Shown piece by piece: positions 34,956-43,774 of a DNA stretch of 64,000 nt. The translations under genes and the position numbers were made by a program. How positions within the stretch are numbered: the stretch's first letter is position 1; every line of letters begins with the position of its first letter. Origin of the DNA: Methanogenium marinum (GTDB lineage Archaea; Halobacteriota; Methanomicrobia; Methanomicrobiales; Methanomicrobiaceae); assembly GCF_028912405.1 (NCBI RefSeq), contig NZ_JAKELO010000002.1:2110357-2174356 (forward strand), read 5' to 3'. Under the pieces are notes generated by a model. That model did not search any database. It was not told the origin of the DNA and saw only the letters and a program-made list of their open reading frames with translations.

Positions 34956-35438
34956 ATGGAGCATGAAGATTTTTCCTGCACGAAGTGCGGCAGGTGCTGT
35001 TTTGGTATGGGTAAATATGTAAAAGCAATCAGTCAGATGGGGGCGAATCAGGTTGTTGTAAAGCATGAAATTTCGGGTGAAACCTGTTATGCCATGATTC
35101 CCCGTAAATATCGTGATGATTTTGACTTTGCAGAGGCGCGGTCGGTAACCGAAGGGTGGTGCCCGTTTCTTTTAGAGGAGGAAGGGGAATATCCCTGTAT
35201 CATCTATGACACTGCACCGAAGTTCTGCAAAGATTTTCAGTGTTGCAGAATGATGGTTTTTGATGCGGAAAAAATACCGGTTGCACGGGTAAAAGGGAAA
35301 GATTCCGTCCTTACGGATGATGATACATTCTCAGAATGGTGGAAGAGTACAATTGCTGTTCTCCCGGATGAAAACTGGGAAGAAGTGGCTTCATCCCTCC
35401 TGGAAGACAAAGGATACCGGGCCGTTTGGTATGACTAA
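34956..35438 (+). CDS. YkgJ-family cysteine-cluster protein
   Basis: A 160-residue protein with the YkgJ/CxxCxxCC pattern: CTKCGRCCFGMG near residue 8, CPFL near residue 69, CIIYDTAPKFCKDFQC near residue 80. Such proteins probably bind a metal or Fe-S cluster. It overlaps the next small gene by 8 bases. Confidence 0.85.
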   Translation: MEHEDFSCTKCGRCCFGMGKYVKAISQMGANQVVVKHEISGETCYAMIPRKYRDDFDFAEARSVTEGWCPFLLEEEGEYPCIIYDTAPKFCKDFQCCRMMVFDAEKIPVARVKGKDSVLTDDDTFSEWWKSTIAVLPDENWEEVASSLLEDKGYRAVWYD

Positions 35439-35697
35439 GAAAAATCATCGTTTCATTGATTCTGTCGGCGGCATGGTTCAGTGCCTCCCGGGAAAAAAAG
35501 AAGAGGTTGTCCGTTGCAGGTTCTGCATCCATTCAAGCCAGTTCAGGGAAGGCGGCAGATGGGTGCCCTCACCCGGACGGGCGTTCTGTCTTGCCTCGCG
35601 GACAACGGTAGATGTTGATTTGAAGAGGGTATCTGCTGTATGCTGTAATGATATGAATGGAGAGGGTTTTTCAAGTATTTTTTCCATTATCAGCTGA
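35431..35697 (+). CDS. Small cysteine-containing hypothetical protein
   Basis: An 88-residue protein starting at ATG 35431, overlapping the end of the YkgJ gene by 8 bases. Six cysteines are present (positions 18, 29, 32, 52, 71 and 72); CRFC is a likely metal-binding pair. No family was recognised. Its 3' end overlaps the convergent cobQ gene by 27 bases. The overlap with YkgJ and the Cys content suggest a linked function. The ribosome binding site is weak. Confidence 0.5.
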   Translation: MTKKNHRFIDSVGGMVQCLPGKKEEVVRCRFCIHSSQFREGGRWVPSPGRAFCLASRTTVDVDLKRVSAVCCNDMNGEGFSSIFSIIS

Positions 35698-37176
35698 TGG
35701 TCTGCTTTCAGTATAGGGAACTCCCTCTTTTGCAATGGCAAGAAGTGTCCGTACATCCAGTGACTGTTCAAAATGGTGGGCCACAGTATCATACACGGTA
35801 TCATCGTCTATGGAATTGGTCGATTCAGCAGGAATGTATTCTGTCCCGTTTTTTTCAGACAGATAGGAAAGAAGTGCATGTACAGCGTTCATGTTCAGGA
35901 AGAGGCCATGCATGTATGTTCCAAATACCTGGCCGTTATCGGAGACTGCACCTTCGCCATCAAATGCGTGTTTGCAGTCCCTGACTGAAGTATCTCCAGT
36001 ATGTATTTCATATCCGCTGACACTACCCATTCTCCGGAGAATGGGAGAATGGGTAAGTGGCGTTCGGGTAACCTGAATGGTTGTTTTTTCATATCCTGAA
36101 AATTGTGTGGTGATGTTCAGGAGTCCAAGGCCCTGATATACACCTTTGGATGATTCCTGGCCCGAATCTGTAATTGTCTCTCCAAGCATCTGGTATCCAC
36201 CGCAGATCCCTATGATAGGGATGCCTGCTTTATGCGCCGCATTGATCTGGTCTGCATATCCTGAATCATAGAGATACTGCAGGTCTGTAATGGTGTTTTT
36301 TGTGCCCGGGATGATGATGCAGTCAAATGACCGGAGGACAGTTCCGGGCTGAATATATTCAACCGATGCATGCTGTTCCAGCAGTTCAAAGTCGGTGAAA
36401 TTAGATATTTTTGGCAGATGGATAATTGCAATTCTGATTCCTGTTCCGCCTGCTTTTTTATCCTTTATGGAAAGGGAATCCTCACTTGGCAGGGGAATGT
36501 CAGAATACGGGATTACTCCCAGAACGGGAATGCCGGATTTTTCTTCCAGAAATCGTTTGCCGTCCTCAAAAAGTCGTTCATCTCCACAGAATTTGTTAAT
36601 GATAATACCCCGTACATTTTGGCGGACATCATCAGGGAGAAGCATCAGGGTTCCCAGCACCTGTGCAAAGACTCCCCCGCGTTCAATATCTGCGACGAGA
36701 ATAATGGGAAGTCTGAGTTTTTTTGCGAGGAGGATGTTTGCAATATCGCGGTCATACAGGTTGCATTCAGCAGCACCGCCGGCGCCTTCAATAACGACCA
36801 TCTCGTAAGCGTCCTGTAGGTGCCAGAACGCCTCAAGAGCAATGTTCAGAAGATAATTGGTTTTGGTATAGTATTCTCCAATATGTACATCACAAAACGG
36901 TTTTCCCAGAAGCACAATCTGTGATTCGCTATCGCCTTTTGGTTTTAGAAGTATGGGATTCATCTCTGCAGATGGCGTCGTGCGTGCCGCGAGTGCCTGT
37001 ACTGCCTGAGCAATACCAATCTCATCGCCGGTTGTGGTTACATATGAGTTCAGACTCATATTTTGGGATTTGAACGGTGCAACACGATACCCATAATTGG
37101 AAAGAATCCGGCATAGTGCAGTTACCGTGATACTTTTTCCAACATGGGATGCAGTTCCAAGAATCATCACGGACAT
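35671..37176 (-). CDS. cobQ: Cobyric acid synthase CobQ/CbiP
   Basis: A 501-residue glutamine amidotransferase. The N-terminal P-loop-like dethiobiotin-synthase fold has GTASHVGKSITVTALCRIL. The C-terminal class I glutaminase has the nucleophile Cys in GICGGYQMLGE (near residue 324) and His in TYMHGLF. It amidates the corrin side chains b, d, e and g in cobamide synthesis, needed for methyl transfer in methanogenesis. The size is typical. Confidence 0.95.
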   Translation of the reverse strand: MSVMILGTASHVGKSITVTALCRILSNYGYRVAPFKSQNMSLNSYVTTTGDEIGIAQAVQALAARTTPSAEMNPILLKPKGDSESQIVLLGKPFCDVHIGEYYTKTNYLLNIALEAFWHLQDAYEMVVIEGAGGAAECNLYDRDIANILLAKKLRLPIILVADIERGGVFAQVLGTLMLLPDDVRQNVRGIIINKFCGDERLFEDGKRFLEEKSGIPVLGVIPYSDIPLPSEDSLSIKDKKAGGTGIRIAIIHLPKISNFTDFELLEQHASVEYIQPGTVLRSFDCIIIPGTKNTITDLQYLYDSGYADQINAAHKAGIPIIGICGGYQMLGETITDSGQESSKGVYQGLGLLNITTQFSGYEKTTIQVTRTPLTHSPILRRMGSVSGYEIHTGDTSVRDCKHAFDGEGAVSDNGQVFGTYMHGLFLNMNAVHALLSYLSEKNGTEYIPAESTNSIDDDTVYDTVAHHFEQSLDVRTLLAIAKEGVPYTESRPSADNGKNT

Positions 37177-37295
37177 GTCTGATACATACTTCTTTTTATG
37201 TGGGTTAAATTATTTTGATTTATTTCTGCGAATCTGAATTACAATATATGACTTGTAATGAATTAGTGAACAAAGAATCAGTGGTTCATGCCAAC

Positions 37296-37306
37296 AAATA
37301 TATAAA
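37296..37306 (+). promoter_or_regulatory. TATA box for aIF1
   Basis: The string aaatatataaa is a near-consensus archaeal TATA box centred about 28 bases before ATG 37329. The predicted start of transcription falls almost on the start codon, so the mRNA would be nearly leaderless. Confidence 0.6.
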
Positions 37307-37328
37307 CATAGCATGAAGGTACATGGTA

Positions 37329-37634
37329 ATGACTGGAGGTATATGTCCAAAGTGCGGACTGCCCAAAGAACTCTGTATCTGCGAAGAAGTAGCAAAAGAA
37401 CAGCAGCAGATCAGTGTTAAGATAAACCGTCGTCGGTATGGCAAAGAGGTCACCGTGGTTGATGGTCTTGATCCCTATGACATTGACCTGGATGAACTGC
37501 AGAAGTACCTGAAAGGGAAGCTTGCATGTGGCGGTACAGTGAAAGGTAATTCAATTGAGCTTCAGGGGAATCATCGTGAACGGGTGAAGAAACTCCTTCT
37601 TGATAAAGGATATAAGCTAGATAATATCAGTTAA
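37329..37634 (+). CDS. sui1: Translation initiation factor aIF1 (SUI1)
   Basis: A 101-residue SUI1/aIF1 with an N-terminal zinc-binding pair of CxxC-type motifs ([13 protein letters not shown]) and the SUI1 core [34 protein letters not shown]. It helps select the start codon on the 30S subunit. ATG 37329 lies 8 bases after aaggt; ATG 37323 is also possible. Its 3' 135 bases have a decayed copy about 218 bases downstream. Confidence 0.93.
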   Translation: MTGGICPKCGLPKELCICEEVAKEQQQISVKINRRRYGKEVTVVDGLDPYDIDLDELQKYLKGKLACGGTVKGNSIELQGNHRERVKKLLLDKGYKLDNIS

Positions 37635-37646
37635 TTTTTTTTTTTA
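37634..37646 (+). terminator. T-run terminator after aIF1
   Basis: A run of 12 T residues begins just after the aIF1 stop codon, a strong archaeal terminator signal. Confidence 0.6.
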
Positions 37647-37710
37647 AATGTGTTGGGTCTTTTTCAGATAAACAGTCTGAATGTATCCCATCCTATGCTA
37701 CTAATCAGGA

Positions 37711-37860
37711 ATAACTGCAGAAAGATCTTACAAAAGGAAACATGCTTTTGGTGATACACTGCAAAAGGTTGTTCAATTGACTTTCAGGGTAATCATTGGG
37801 AAAAGGTAAAAATTCCCTCTTCCTGAAAAGGGTATAAATATCGATACTATCAGGTATTTT
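37711..37860 (+). pseudogene. Remnant of the aIF1 (SUI1) 3' end
   Basis: The bases match the aIF1 gene from its residue 56 to the stop with many substitutions and small indels. The equivalent of the aIF1 codon GAA is TAA, and further in-frame TGA and TAA stops follow, so it cannot be translated. It has no start or promoter of its own. It is the downstream copy of the ~218-bp duplication. Confidence 0.8.
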
Positions 37861-37880
37861 GCTAAAAAAAGAAGGTTTTT

Positions 37881-38891
37881 TCAGATAAACAGTCTGAATG
37901 CAACCCATCCTATGACAACCATAATGACAGAGTACTTCAGTCCTGCAACCGCACGCCCTTCACCCATTTGCCCTGCAACAAGGCCTGAAAAGAACCCCTG
38001 AATTACAGATGCATGAAGGAAAAGCCGCCGGTAGAAATCCATATCAATGGCACCCCCGAATGTTGTTCCACCACTTCCTGACTCTGATACAGCCCCGCCA
38101 GCCTGTGCCATTGTCTCCAGAAATGTTCCCGTCATCACTGCAATTACAAAGAGGAAGACCAGGTAGGAAATGAGTACAATAATAACATAAATGAGCATGT
38201 TATTGCGTCGTTCTGTTTCGAGATTGACAAATTCAAAGCTGTCATTTGCGGCAGCACGCAGGACTTCACTGACATCACCACCTGCGCGACTTGCCTTTGC
38301 AATAAGATCAACACTTCTCTGTGCAAGTGATGTACCTATCCGCTCTCCGAACTGGTATATTGCATCGACAAATGGAATATTCCATGACATCTCTGCATCA
38401 AGTTTCTGAATATATTTCGTTAAGGAGCCATATTCTCCTTCTGCAACAACATGAATCGCATTTGGTAATGTCATGCCGCTTTCATTCATTCCGGCAACGT
38501 CCCGGAAGAAGTTAGGCAGTGATATATTGAGATTTCTCACTCTCATTGAGTATTTCAAATCCAGTATTGCAAGGGGAATTGATGCAATCAATACTGCAAG
38601 AAGGAAGTAGTCATCAATGCCTGTTGTTGTCAGTGCAAGAAATACTCCGTATTTACTTACCTGCAGTATCAGTCCAATAACAAAGACAATTATTGCAACA
38701 GGAATGGTGAGAATCAAAACATTCATTGGTTTTTCAGTGAGCACCTGAACAGGATGCCGCATGAATTTACCAATCCCCTCATTCGAACGGTGCTGTTCTT
38801 CCACCCGGGCAATGATCTCTTCATCTGTCTGGATTTGTGATGGTGTATCATGCGCATTATCGTCTGTTTTTTTGGTATCAAATAATTTCAT
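37881..38891 (-). CDS. Type II/IV secretion system platform protein (TadC/FlaJ-like), second of pair
   Basis: A 336-residue T2SSF-type membrane protein. A soluble N-terminal stretch (about residues 1-52) is followed by membrane segments near 55-78, 85-105, 234-258 and 310-335, with the helical cytoplasmic T2SSF domain between (PNFFRDVAGMNESGMTLPNAI near residue 123). Archaeal pilus and Tad systems often use two such proteins around a hexameric ATPase. The other is the preceding gene, 1 base away. Its 3' end is the downstream copy of the local duplication. Confidence 0.87.
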   Translation of the reverse strand: MKLFDTKKTDDNAHDTPSQIQTDEEIIARVEEQHRSNEGIGKFMRHPVQVLTEKPMNVLILTIPVAIIVFVIGLILQVSKYGVFLALTTTGIDDYFLLAVLIASIPLAILDLKYSMRVRNLNISLPNFFRDVAGMNESGMTLPNAIHVVAEGEYGSLTKYIQKLDAEMSWNIPFVDAIYQFGERIGTSLAQRSVDLIAKASRAGGDVSEVLRAAANDSFEFVNLETERRNNMLIYVIIVLISYLVFLFVIAVMTGTFLETMAQAGGAVSESGSGGTTFGGAIDMDFYRRLFLHASVIQGFFSGLVAGQMGEGRAVAGLKYSVIMVVIGWVAFRLFI

Positions 38892-38892
38892 T

Positions 38893-39816
38893 TTACACCT
38901 CCGGAGTCATTGAACTGATGAGAATCACAAACATGATACTGCCCAGTGGGATGACGGCATAAATTACCGCATACAGAAACAGGGGATCTGTTTCTCCGCT
39001 GATTGTCGACATGATAGACTGAAGAATGATAAGGAAAAGTGTTCCGGCTACAAGCGCTGTCACATACGACTCTGAGATTAATCCCAGAGTTTCCAGGAAT
39101 GTCTTCTGTTCCATGCGGTTTTCCCGGGTATACTGTTCTGATTTTGCACGGAAATATTCCGTCAGGTTACTTCCTGCTGAGATACTTGCAGATGCGCCCT
39201 GAAGGAACTCACGCATTCTGCTGCTTGGTGTATACTGGCCGGCAATTCTCAGGGAATCAAGGAGATCTTTTCCAAAAATATCGATTTCCCGTGCTATATA
39301 CCGTGCTTCAACGGCACTTTCGCCATAAATTTTACTCTGTCCAAGCAGCCGGAAAACTTCTGCAGGTGTGATTCCTGCTGTTGACATTGCGGTGATATAA
39401 TTAATTGCATACGGAAGGGTTGCGTCGATATTACGTTTTCGTTCTCCTGCCATAATTCCAGGATAAATAAGGAATATTGCGTAGGTAATTCCGCCAAATA
39501 CAACCAGACAGACTACCATTACAATTATTCCTCCGATTAACGCCTTAAATGGGTTCAGGGCAATGATAAAATCAGGTAGTTGTCCATAGTAGACGAGAAG
39601 ATCCGGCAGGCGGAATAGATATGTAGCAAAACCAATCAGGGCTCCGAAGATTAATCCAATAAGGATGGAAGTAATGTAGGCTGTTGCAAGATATGCTTCA
39701 AAGGGGACAGTCATTCGTGCGCGCATCATGTCGTTGCGTAAAAAGAGAAAATCATCCCTTTTCGCTTTCAGTCGCTCTCCAATGATATTGAAACAGATTC
39801 TCTGATAACTATTCAT
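38893..39816 (-). CDS. Type II/IV secretion system platform protein (TadB/FlaJ-like), first of pair
   Basis: A 307-residue T2SSF-type protein with membrane segments at about residues 40-65, 80-130, 240-262 and 280-303, and a cytoplasmic helical domain between (YAINYITAMSTAGITPAEVFRLL near residue 144). It should anchor the ATPase encoded just upstream and help push pilin subunits into the filament. ATG 39816 overlaps the ATPase stop by 8 bases. Confidence 0.87.
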   Translation of the reverse strand: MNSYQRICFNIIGERLKAKRDDFLFLRNDMMRARMTVPFEAYLATAYITSILIGLIFGALIGFATYLFRLPDLLVYYGQLPDFIIALNPFKALIGGIIVMVVCLVVFGGITYAIFLIYPGIMAGERKRNIDATLPYAINYITAMSTAGITPAEVFRLLGQSKIYGESAVEARYIAREIDIFGKDLLDSLRIAGQYTPSSRMREFLQGASASISAGSNLTEYFRAKSEQYTRENRMEQKTFLETLGLISESYVTALVAGTLFLIILQSIMSTISGETDPLFLYAVIYAVIPLGSIMFVILISSMTPEV

Positions 39817-42800
39817 AGAGATCACTCCTGACAAGTTCCATCACGGTTTCCGGATCCTGGTAATAGGAGAGCAGCACTTTCCCAACTTCCTGGAAATGAC
39901 GGATCTTTTTTATTCTCATCCATTCGAGAATTTCCTGACGCCGTTTGAGTTCCTCTTTCATACGGGCATCATTCCATCCTTTGACTTCCATAACATCTTC
40001 AAGAATGTAGGATTTACCGGAGAATCGTATCTCATCGGTAGCTGCATTCCATTTGAATACCTCATTGGTGATCAGTTCATTTGTCCGGGGGTCAATATCG
40101 AGGATCTCAATGAGTGTTTTATTTCGTCGAATCCTCTGGCCGCCAAATCGTGCCTGCACCTGTACGCTGACCAAATCAAGGGCACTCAGCATATTCCGGG
40201 GTACATCCATTGGAGGATTTTCAAATCGGTGAACAACACTGGCAACGGAATCAGCGTGTGTTGTTGCATAGGTTACGTGACCGGTGCTCATAGCCTGGAA
40301 AAGTGTCTGTGCCTCTTTTCCACGTACTTCACCTACGAGGATGTATTCAGGACGCTGACGGAGTGCTGCACGCAGCAGTTCATACATATCAATTGAACCT
40401 TTCCCGCCGCTGTCAAATGATTCTCTGGTAATGGAAGGGATCCAGTTCTTGTGCGGAAGTTTCAGTTCACGGGTATCTTCAAGTGTGACAATCTTCGCTA
40501 AAGGTGGAATGAAGAGTGATATCGCATTCAAAGAAGTTGTCTTTCCTGATGCTGTACCTCCTGCAAATATACAGGATTTCCCATTCTCCACAGCAAGCCA
40601 CAGGAACGCAATGGAGAGTGGTGAATAGGTTCCCCATTCTATGAGATCTGTTGGAGTGATTGGTTCATCCTTGAATTTACGGATGGTGAATGTAGACCCA
40701 TGGGCTGTCACTTCGTGACCAAGGGTCATCTGAATTCGTGACCCGTCTGTCATTGTTGCATCAAGCATCGGTTCAGAAATTGAGATGTATTTTCCTGCAC
40801 GCTGGGCAAGTTTGGTTACAAATGAGTCAAGTTCTTCAGCATGGTTATAGGAGATATTTGTCTGGATTGATTCATAATTTGAATGGAATACAAATATGGG
40901 TGCACCGATACCATCACAGGAAATATCCTCAATATATTTGTCATGCATGATGGCATCGATACGTCCGTCTCCAACGAAATTTTTATGAATATGATAAAGG
41001 GTTTTTTCCCTTGATACCGGATCCTGTTTTATACCGTAATCGAAGATAATCCGGTCAACAGCCTCTGTCAGGGTTGAACGTGCCCGTTCTTTTGTGAGAT
41101 CTTTGGTGTTGATGTCCAGTGTTTCAAACAATCGCTGCGTCAGTTCCTGCAGCAATACTTTTTCTCCTTCTGAAAGTTCCGGTTCAATTACCGTGTAAAG
41201 GTATTCATGACTGTTATGGTCAAAGATAATTCGGATGTAGGCGTATGGTTCATTTACCGGATATAATTCGATTTCTTCAATTCCTTCAGCACTTTCATGT
41301 GAAAGATCGATGAGGGATCCATGGATTGCAGGGTCATATTCCACAACCTTGCCCATGATTTTACTAAAAAGGCCCTGACCGAATTTTTTCTTTTTTTGGT
41401 CTTTATTTGTATCTTCTTCTGAAACAGATTCAGCAGGTTTCAGCTTTGAAAAGTCCAGCTTTTCCAGATCACCGTCAACGATTCCATCCAGTGCAGCTAA
41501 GATCTCTTTTCTGTTATCCATCTCAAAATTGTGTGCAGTGTTAGAGATGTGAAATTCCTCAAGGTCTAATTCTGCGCCACCTGACAGGATATGATCTGAA
41601 ATGGTTGCTGCTTCTTCTGCACTAATTATCCCATCTTTACGTAATTTTCTCTTACCTGTCGGTTCTGAATGAGAGTGTGCATTTTCAGGCCTGATTTCGA
41701 TTTTTTCTTTGCGGATACTTAAGTCTCCGTCACTTGAAATTTCTTCAATCATCTGGGTAATTCTTGTTGTTGAATTTTTGAGCTGATTGATTTCAGGTAT
41801 TGGTTCTGCATCATCATATGCATCCACCAGTTCGTTGATGATATCATCTGTTTTTCGCTGAGGAGGTATCTTGTTTAATGCAGTTTCAGAATCCTGTATT
41901 TCCTGTATCATTGAACTGAGATCTCCTGCTTTGGATTCCTCAGGTATGTCAGCAAAATAATTTATTTCAGGAGTTTCCTCTTTGTTGTTAAGCAATTCAC
42001 TAATTATTCCATCAATTTTCATTTCAGCCTGATTGTCAAAACTCTCTAATACTGATGGATTGGTGTTCTCCTTATTGTCAGCAATCAGTGAATCAAGGTG
42101 GCTGCTTTCTGCATCCACCGTGACCTCTGGTGTTTTAGGTGCAATATTTTCAGGGGATTCATTTTGTACTGACTGGATGAGTGAATTCAGATGTGACGTG
42201 GACTCTTGTTTTGTTGTGTCCCCTTCGGAAAGATCACCGTCAAAAATTTCGTCTTTGAATTCCGGGACTCCACCTCCATCATTTTTGGCTTGTGTGAATA
42301 CCTCCATATCCTGATCTATGGTATTTTCTTCCCTGAATTCCGGAATAATTTCCTCTTCTCTTCTTTCTGGTATGAATGTTTCTATATCCTGTTCTATTGG
42401 TATTTCTTCGGTATTCTCGCTCCCGAATTCCGGAATATTCTTCCCTTCTGTTTTCCCGGTTATGAATTGTTCTGTATCCTGTTCTATTGGTATTTCTTCG
42501 GTATTCTCGCTCCCGAATTCCGGAATATTCTTCCCTTCTGTTTTCCCGGTTATGAATTGTTCTGTATCCTGTTCTATTGGTATTTCTTCAGGATCTTCTT
42601 CCCTGATGTCCTGATTTATTTCTTCTTCTGTCTTTTCTGTATTTTTGTCCGGTATCAATCCGGCAGGGACAGTTTTATCTTCTGGTTTCAGTTCTTTTTG
42701 AGCAGAGTCGTGTTCGGATTCATTTATATGAATTCCTGCAATAATGTCCCTGAATGTAGATCTTTTTTCTCCTGATTCATTGCTTTCGGATATTGAATTA

Positions 42801-43111
42801 TTTGTATGAGATCTGCTCGAATCTGGTTTTTCATCCGTGTTTTTCGTATTTGTGTCCATTCCCCGGATGTCGGCCAGCAGATTTCCAAGAGTTTCATTTG
42901 GTCGTGTATAATCTGAGATACCATTTTCATATGATTTAGCCGAGGTGGTTTCCGTTTCAGAACGTTTTTCTTCATCAGCTGGTATCAGATTGTTTTCCTG
43001 TCCGGCAGGGATATCCTGCACTGTTTTTTCTTCTGGCAATACAGCATCACTGGTTTCTTTTGACTTATTTCCACGACGCAATCCCCCAAAAAATGATTTT
43101 TTCTCTTTCAT
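39809..43111 (-). CDS. Type IV pilus/Tad-type secretion ATPase with long repeat-bearing acidic N-terminus
   Basis: A 1100-residue protein. The C-terminal ~500 residues are a VirB11/PilT-type ATPase: Walker A AGGTASGKTTSLNA, Asp box LEDTRELKLPHKNW, Walker B RPEYILVGEVRG, and the His box STGHVTYATTHADS. The N-terminal ~500 residues are Glu/Asn-rich and probably disordered, with about four 30-residue repeats (IPIEQDxExFI...IPEF). ATG 43111 follows gagggtga. It should power pilin assembly or secretion with the two platform proteins downstream. The acidic extension is far longer than in typical family members. Confidence 0.9.
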   Translation of the reverse strand: MKEKKSFFGGLRRGNKSKETSDAVLPEEKTVQDIPAGQENNLIPADEEKRSETETTSAKSYENGISDYTRPNETLGNLLADIRGMDTNTKNTDEKPDSSRSHTNNSISESNESGEKRSTFRDIIAGIHINESEHDSAQKELKPEDKTVPAGLIPDKNTEKTEEEINQDIREEDPEEIPIEQDTEQFITGKTEGKNIPEFGSENTEEIPIEQDTEQFITGKTEGKNIPEFGSENTEEIPIEQDIETFIPERREEEIIPEFREENTIDQDMEVFTQAKNDGGGVPEFKDEIFDGDLSEGDTTKQESTSHLNSLIQSVQNESPENIAPKTPEVTVDAESSHLDSLIADNKENTNPSVLESFDNQAEMKIDGIISELLNNKEETPEINYFADIPEESKAGDLSSMIQEIQDSETALNKIPPQRKTDDIINELVDAYDDAEPIPEINQLKNSTTRITQMIEEISSDGDLSIRKEKIEIRPENAHSHSEPTGKRKLRKDGIISAEEAATISDHILSGGAELDLEEFHISNTAHNFEMDNRKEILAALDGIVDGDLEKLDFSKLKPAESVSEEDTNKDQKKKKFGQGLFSKIMGKVVEYDPAIHGSLIDLSHESAEGIEEIELYPVNEPYAYIRIIFDHNSHEYLYTVIEPELSEGEKVLLQELTQRLFETLDINTKDLTKERARSTLTEAVDRIIFDYGIKQDPVSREKTLYHIHKNFVGDGRIDAIMHDKYIEDISCDGIGAPIFVFHSNYESIQTNISYNHAEELDSFVTKLAQRAGKYISISEPMLDATMTDGSRIQMTLGHEVTAHGSTFTIRKFKDEPITPTDLIEWGTYSPLSIAFLWLAVENGKSCIFAGGTASGKTTSLNAISLFIPPLAKIVTLEDTRELKLPHKNWIPSITRESFDSGGKGSIDMYELLRAALRQRPEYILVGEVRGKEAQTLFQAMSTGHVTYATTHADSVASVVHRFENPPMDVPRNMLSALDLVSVQVQARFGGQRIRRNKTLIEILDIDPRTNELITNEVFKWNAATDEIRFSGKSYILEDVMEVKGWNDARMKEELKRRQEILEWMRIKKIRHFQEVGKVLLSYYQDPETVMELVRSDLYE
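42391..42589 (-). repeat. 90-bp tandem repeat inside the secretion ATPase
   Basis: Bases 42391-42480 and 42481-42570 are identical, and 42571-42589 begin a third copy. The unit is 30 codons (EEIPIEQDTEQFITGKTEGK and the following ten residues). Two diverged units continue towards the C-terminus in protein. Perfect identity points to recent duplication. Confidence 0.95.
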
Positions 43112-43121
43112 CTCTTCACCC

Positions 43122-43733
43122 TCAAATCTCAATTATAGTATCAATTAATTCATCATTAAACTCAATCCGATACTTGTGAACAGTCCCCGATCTGTCCACA
43201 ATGATACAGTCATAGATACCATAAGTGAGTTTAAATGCCACAATTCCGTCTGGTCCGGTGACTTCACTCAGAAGAAGCTGTCTGCCTTTCCTCATGGAGA
43301 CCCTTGCCCCGGCAAGTGGTTCTCTTTCTGAGATTATCTGGAGTCTGATTACTCCCCGTCCCTTTTTTTGCTCACCAATTTCCGGAATCTCTTCAAGATG
43401 ACTGCTTTGTATGTGTCCCTTGTCATATATCCTGCACCCCGAAGCTACTGATTCTGCGATATTTTTGTCCGTAATATATATTTTATATTTTAAATTTTTA
43501 TTGCATAGATAAATTGCTTTGTCACCATAGAGGTTCCCTTCATTTCCCAGAAGGGCTGCACCTTCAACAGCTCCATCAATAAAAATTAATAAATTCTGCT
43601 CTTTCCCCCCAATAGACACAGCAAGCCCGGATCTTCCGGATGCTGTCATTTTATTTATGAGATCTTCAGATTCATACTCGCCGGCATACTGGGCATGCTC
43701 AACCACATTTCTGATGTCGTTTTCAATATTCAT
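43122..43733 (-). CDS. Hypothetical protein of the hydrogenase-pilus operon
   Basis: A 203-residue protein. The first half (about residues 1-95) resembles the mixed alpha/beta pattern of the neighbouring DUF2226-like protein (LINKMTASGRSGLAVSIGGKEQNLLIFIDGAVEGAAL). The second half (about residues 125-200) resembles a small beta-sandwich (PLAGARVSMRKGRQLLLSEVTGPDGIVAFKL). No firm family is recognised. It lies 41 bases after the DUF2226-like gene and 10 before the secretion ATPase. A regulatory or adaptor role is inferred from position. Confidence 0.65.
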   Translation of the reverse strand: MNIENDIRNVVEHAQYAGEYESEDLINKMTASGRSGLAVSIGGKEQNLLIFIDGAVEGAALLGNEGNLYGDKAIYLCNKNLKYKIYITDKNIAESVASGCRIYDKGHIQSSHLEEIPEIGEQKKGRGVIRLQIISEREPLAGARVSMRKGRQLLLSEVTGPDGIVAFKLTYGIYDCIIVDRSGTVHKYRIEFNDELIDTIIEI

Positions 43734-43774
43734 CTTCTTTCACCATCCCCCTGACTTTTTTTCGAGTGATTAGA

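Larger units (their letters stand above)
37496..37911 (+). repeat. Decayed tandem duplication, unit about 218 bp
   Basis: Copy 1 (about 37496-37694) holds the aIF1 3' end and a short piece matching the tadC-like gene end. Copy 2 (about 37714-37911) holds a decayed aIF1 3' end and the functional end of the tadC-like gene. The anchors actgcag (37496 and 37714), gtaattcaattgag/gttgttcaattgac, and cagataaacagtctgaatg (37665 and 37882) keep an offset of 217-218. The duplicated segment originally spanned the junction of two convergent genes. Confidence 0.85.

Noticed and set aside
37705..37908. A 67-codon minus-strand frame between aIF1 and the tadC-like gene
   Set aside because: It falls in the decayed duplication and translates the antisense of the aIF1 remnant.
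42391..42589. CRISPR-like regular repeat
   Set aside because: The units are 90 bases, directly adjacent without spacers, and in frame within a protein gene.
42206..42775. A 189-codon plus-strand open frame rich in Phe, Tyr and Cys
   Set aside because: It lies antisense to the repeat-rich, acidic part of the secretion ATPase. Glu/Asp codons read backwards give such Phe/Ile/Ser-rich frames. There is no ribosome site.
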